From: an uncultured Flavobacteriaceae bacterium
Lineage (GTDB): Bacteria; Bacteroidota; Bacteroidia; Flavobacteriales; Flavobacteriaceae
Direction: 5' to 3'
Length of the DNA stretch: 64,000 bases
Assembly: GCA_947500525.1 (NCBI GenBank)
Contig: CANMSH010000001.1
Location: 372,001 to 436,000 of the forward strand
Of this stretch, positions 62,384-64,000 are shown piece after piece. Below the pieces are notes generated by a model, which had not been told where the DNA came from, ran no database searches, and saw only the letters and a list, made by a program, of their open reading frames with translations. The translations under genes were made by a program, and so were the position numbers. The first letter of the stretch is position 1; each line of letters begins with the position of its first letter.

Positions 62384-62851
62384 ATGTCAAACTCTAATGT
62401 GATGAAACAACTACTTCTAGTACTAATACTCGCCATAACGACTTCGATTAGCGCTCAAAAAATAGATTATAATACGGATAAAGGATATCTCGTTGAGGGT
62501 TATGATGTGGTATCTTACTTTCAACAGAAACCTGTTAAGGGCAATAAAAAATATAGTACTACCTATGAAGGTGTGAAATTTAAGTTTGCTTCTCAGCAAA
62601 ATTTGCAAACATTCTTAAAGAACCCAACTAAATACATACCTCAATACGGCGGATACTGCGCATATGCTGTTGCAGAAAAGAAAACTAAAATGGATATAGA
62701 TCCGGACGTATATGAAGTCAGAGATGGAAAACTATACTTGTTCTATAGCTCTTGGCTAACAAGTAAGTTAACTGACTGGCAAAAGGGTGACACCAAAAAA
62801 TTACAGGCCAAAGGAGATAAAAACTGGAAAGAAATAAAACATAAAAAATAA
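62384..62851 (+). CDS. periplasmic YHS domain protein (first of a tandem pair)
   Basis: The frame gives 155 residues from 62384, or 149 from the ATG at 62402, which yields a typical signal peptide (MKQLLLVLILAITTSISAQ) and is my preferred start. One YHS domain (about 25-115) contains EGYDVVSYF and IPQYGGYCAYAV with a single cysteine. YHS domains are thought to bind metal ions, and family members are found with copper and heavy-metal proteins. The next gene overlaps it by one base and is its close paralogue. Confidence 0.88.
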   Translation: MSNSNVMKQLLLVLILAITTSISAQKIDYNTDKGYLVEGYDVVSYFQQKPVKGNKKYSTTYEGVKFKFASQQNLQTFLKNPTKYIPQYGGYCAYAVAEKKTKMDIDPDVYEVRDGKLYLFYSSWLTSKLTDWQKGDTKKLQAKGDKNWKEIKHKK

Positions 62852-63297
62852 TGAAAAAAGCACTTTTTTTATTACTGATATTTTCGGCTACTACTTTTGC
62901 TCAGCAAATTGATTATAATGCCCAAAAAGGGTTTGTAGCCAGTGGTTACGATGTAGTCTCGTATTTTTCGAACAAAGCTATTAAAGGAAGTAGTAAATAT
63001 GTGTATACTTTCGACGGTGCACGTTATAAATTTACTTCGAAAGAAAACCTGGCAAGTTTTAAAAATGAACCTAGCAAATTTGTACCTCAATATGGTGGTT
63101 ATTGTGCATATGCGGTCGGAAAAAATGGTAAAAAGGTTTCTGTTAACCCTAAAACATTCGAAATTAGAGATAACAAGTTATACTTATTCTATAATTCTTG
63201 GGGTACCAATACTTTAGAGTTATGGCAACAAGAAGGAGCAAAAATGCTACAAAAGAAAGCAGATACCAATTGGAAAGAAATAAAATTCAAATCATAG
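62851..63297 (+). CDS. periplasmic YHS domain protein (second of a tandem pair)
   Basis: The 148-residue protein has a signal peptide (MKKALFLLLIFSATTFAQ) and one YHS domain with ASGYDVVSYF and VPQYGGYCAYAVG. About half of its residues match its neighbour, including the final NWKEIK. The start overlaps the preceding stop by one base (TAATG), so the two are translated together from one mRNA. The duplication is local and of unknown purpose; a heteromer is possible. Confidence 0.9.
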   Translation: MKKALFLLLIFSATTFAQQIDYNAQKGFVASGYDVVSYFSNKAIKGSSKYVYTFDGARYKFTSKENLASFKNEPSKFVPQYGGYCAYAVGKNGKKVSVNPKTFEIRDNKLYLFYNSWGTNTLELWQQEGAKMLQKKADTNWKEIKFKS

Positions 63298-63306
63298 TTT
63301 GAATTC

Positions 63307-63852
63307 CTAATTCTTCATTGAAAATTCCATGTAATTGTGTGTGTTAAGGTATTCTTTTCTTAATTCTCTAAGATGTCTTATTACCAATTCTCTATCTACA
63401 TAATCAGGGTGTAAACCGTCTTGCATTTTTATATCTCTTGCCGTAAGTACAATATACCAATGTCCTTTTCTTGAAGCATACAAATCTTCAAAGACTGGAT
63501 CAATGCAATACTCAGTGCTCAATGCAGCATCTACAAACATAGGCAACAAATTGATGGTACTTGTTACTCTTTCAACTTCATAAAATGAAAATGAAAATTC
63601 TTTTCCATCGATTTCAAATGGAACATTATCTTCTACAGATTCGTCGTTTAAATGGTATTTAGCATTCACAAAATGATAAAAGTCATCTGCGTTCTTTGGA
63701 TCCTTAAAAATTAAGGCGTAATGTCTTGGAAGAGATCTCTTGAATTTCTTGGCAATCTTTATTTTATCTTCTTTGATATTAGGGGCAATCCGCAAAGGGA
63801 TACAAGAGGTAAAAATAAATAATGTAAGTACAATAATAGAGGCATGTTTCAT
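63307..63852 (-). CDS. lipoprotein of unknown function
   Basis: The 181-residue protein has a lipobox FIFTSC (cysteine at 17). The mature part is mixed alpha/beta, with HYALIFKDPKNADDFYHFVNAKYHL and GHWYIVLTARDIKMQDGLHPDYVDRELVIRHLRELRKEYL. I do not recognise the family. It is convergent with the YHS pair, 9 bp between the stops. Confidence 0.8.
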   Translation of the reverse strand: MKHASIIVLTLFIFTSCIPLRIAPNIKEDKIKIAKKFKRSLPRHYALIFKDPKNADDFYHFVNAKYHLNDESVEDNVPFEIDGKEFSFSFYEVERVTSTINLLPMFVDAALSTEYCIDPVFEDLYASRKGHWYIVLTARDIKMQDGLHPDYVDRELVIRHLRELRKEYLNTHNYMEFSMKN

Positions 63853-63913
63853 TTGAAATAGTTTTGACCATTATCACCAATTATCATGCCATCGTTTGCC
63901 ATTTAAGGTTTAC

Positions 63914-64000
63914 CTAAGAAGCATCTAAATAGTATCTTTTATCTTCTTTCTGCGGTTTTAAAGTGTCTAAATAATTTTTAAACTGTTCCATATAATTATA
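63914..64000 (-). CDS. 3' end of a gene running off the window, or a very short peptide
   Basis: The reverse strand is open from the window edge to a TAG stop at 63914-63916. The last 28 codons read ...YMEQFKNYLDTLKPQKEDKRYYLDAS, hydrophilic and protein-like. An ATG is present 25 codons before the stop, but a 25-residue gene is less likely than the C-terminus of a gene starting beyond 64000. The family cannot be named. Confidence 0.5.
   Translation of the reverse strand, partial: YNYMEQFKNYLDTLKPQKEDKRYYLDAS

Overview
The window reads as a chromosomal segment of a marine-type member of the Flavobacteriaceae (Bacteroidota). The evidence is its AT-rich, densely packed genes, repeated TAnnTTTG promoter elements, TonB-dependent receptors with N-terminal carboxypeptidase-like domains, many periplasmic or lipoprotein products, and family content typical of that group (DUF2480, DUF3078, DUF3108, DUF4292, DUF5689, HU-CCDC81/SPOR, two-domain amidophosphoribosyltransferase of about 630 residues). 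I see no rRNA, tRNA, CRISPR array, insertion sequence or prophage. Two genes are cut by the window edges.

Layout. Positions 1-9,000: a truncated periplasmic serine hydrolase, a GNAT acetyltransferase, a secreted Lys/Glu-rich coiled-coil protein, the queD-lpxH-radA operon, kbl, dprA and a membrane HU/SPOR protein. Positions 9,400-21,000: an acyl-CoA thioesterase; an envelope operon (nucleotidyltransferase, TPR protein, DUF4292 lipoprotein, EnvC-like factor); a periplasmic metallo-hydrolase; comEC; a likely small RNA; a MATE transporter; and surE-small membrane protein-lpxB. Positions 21,500-31,000: tail-specific protease, ABC permease, tilS, tryptophan 2,3-dioxygenase, DUF3108 protein, M23 peptidase and pgi.

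Positions 31,190-45,068 form the most distinctive region. Two related TonB-dependent receptors are each followed at once by a lipoprotein, and they are interleaved with a surface-type endonuclease I lipoprotein, two endonuclease/exonuclease/phosphatase family proteins and a DUF5689/lamin-tail lipoprotein. I read this as a candidate locus for degrading extracellular nucleic acid or phosphoesters and taking up the products; this is inference from context.

Positions 45,100-64,000: hflX, a DUF21/CBS protein, a DUF3078 protein, a sufE-DUF59-DUF2480 operon, a PfkB kinase and purF with an intrinsic-terminator-like hairpin just before its start. Then come two hypothetical exported proteins, an AlbA_2 protein, cytochrome c, an SDR, an ALDH7-type dehydrogenase, a sigma-factor operon whose anti-sigma-like protein seems fused to an outer-membrane barrel, a LuxE-like protein and two tandem YHS-domain proteins.

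Shared themes: competence/recombination genes (radA, dprA, comEC), envelope and lipid A genes (lpxH, lpxB, EnvC-like, M23, SPOR), and promoter elements so close to start codons at three genes that leaderless mRNAs are likely. All family calls come from reading translated sequence and motifs; no database search was run.
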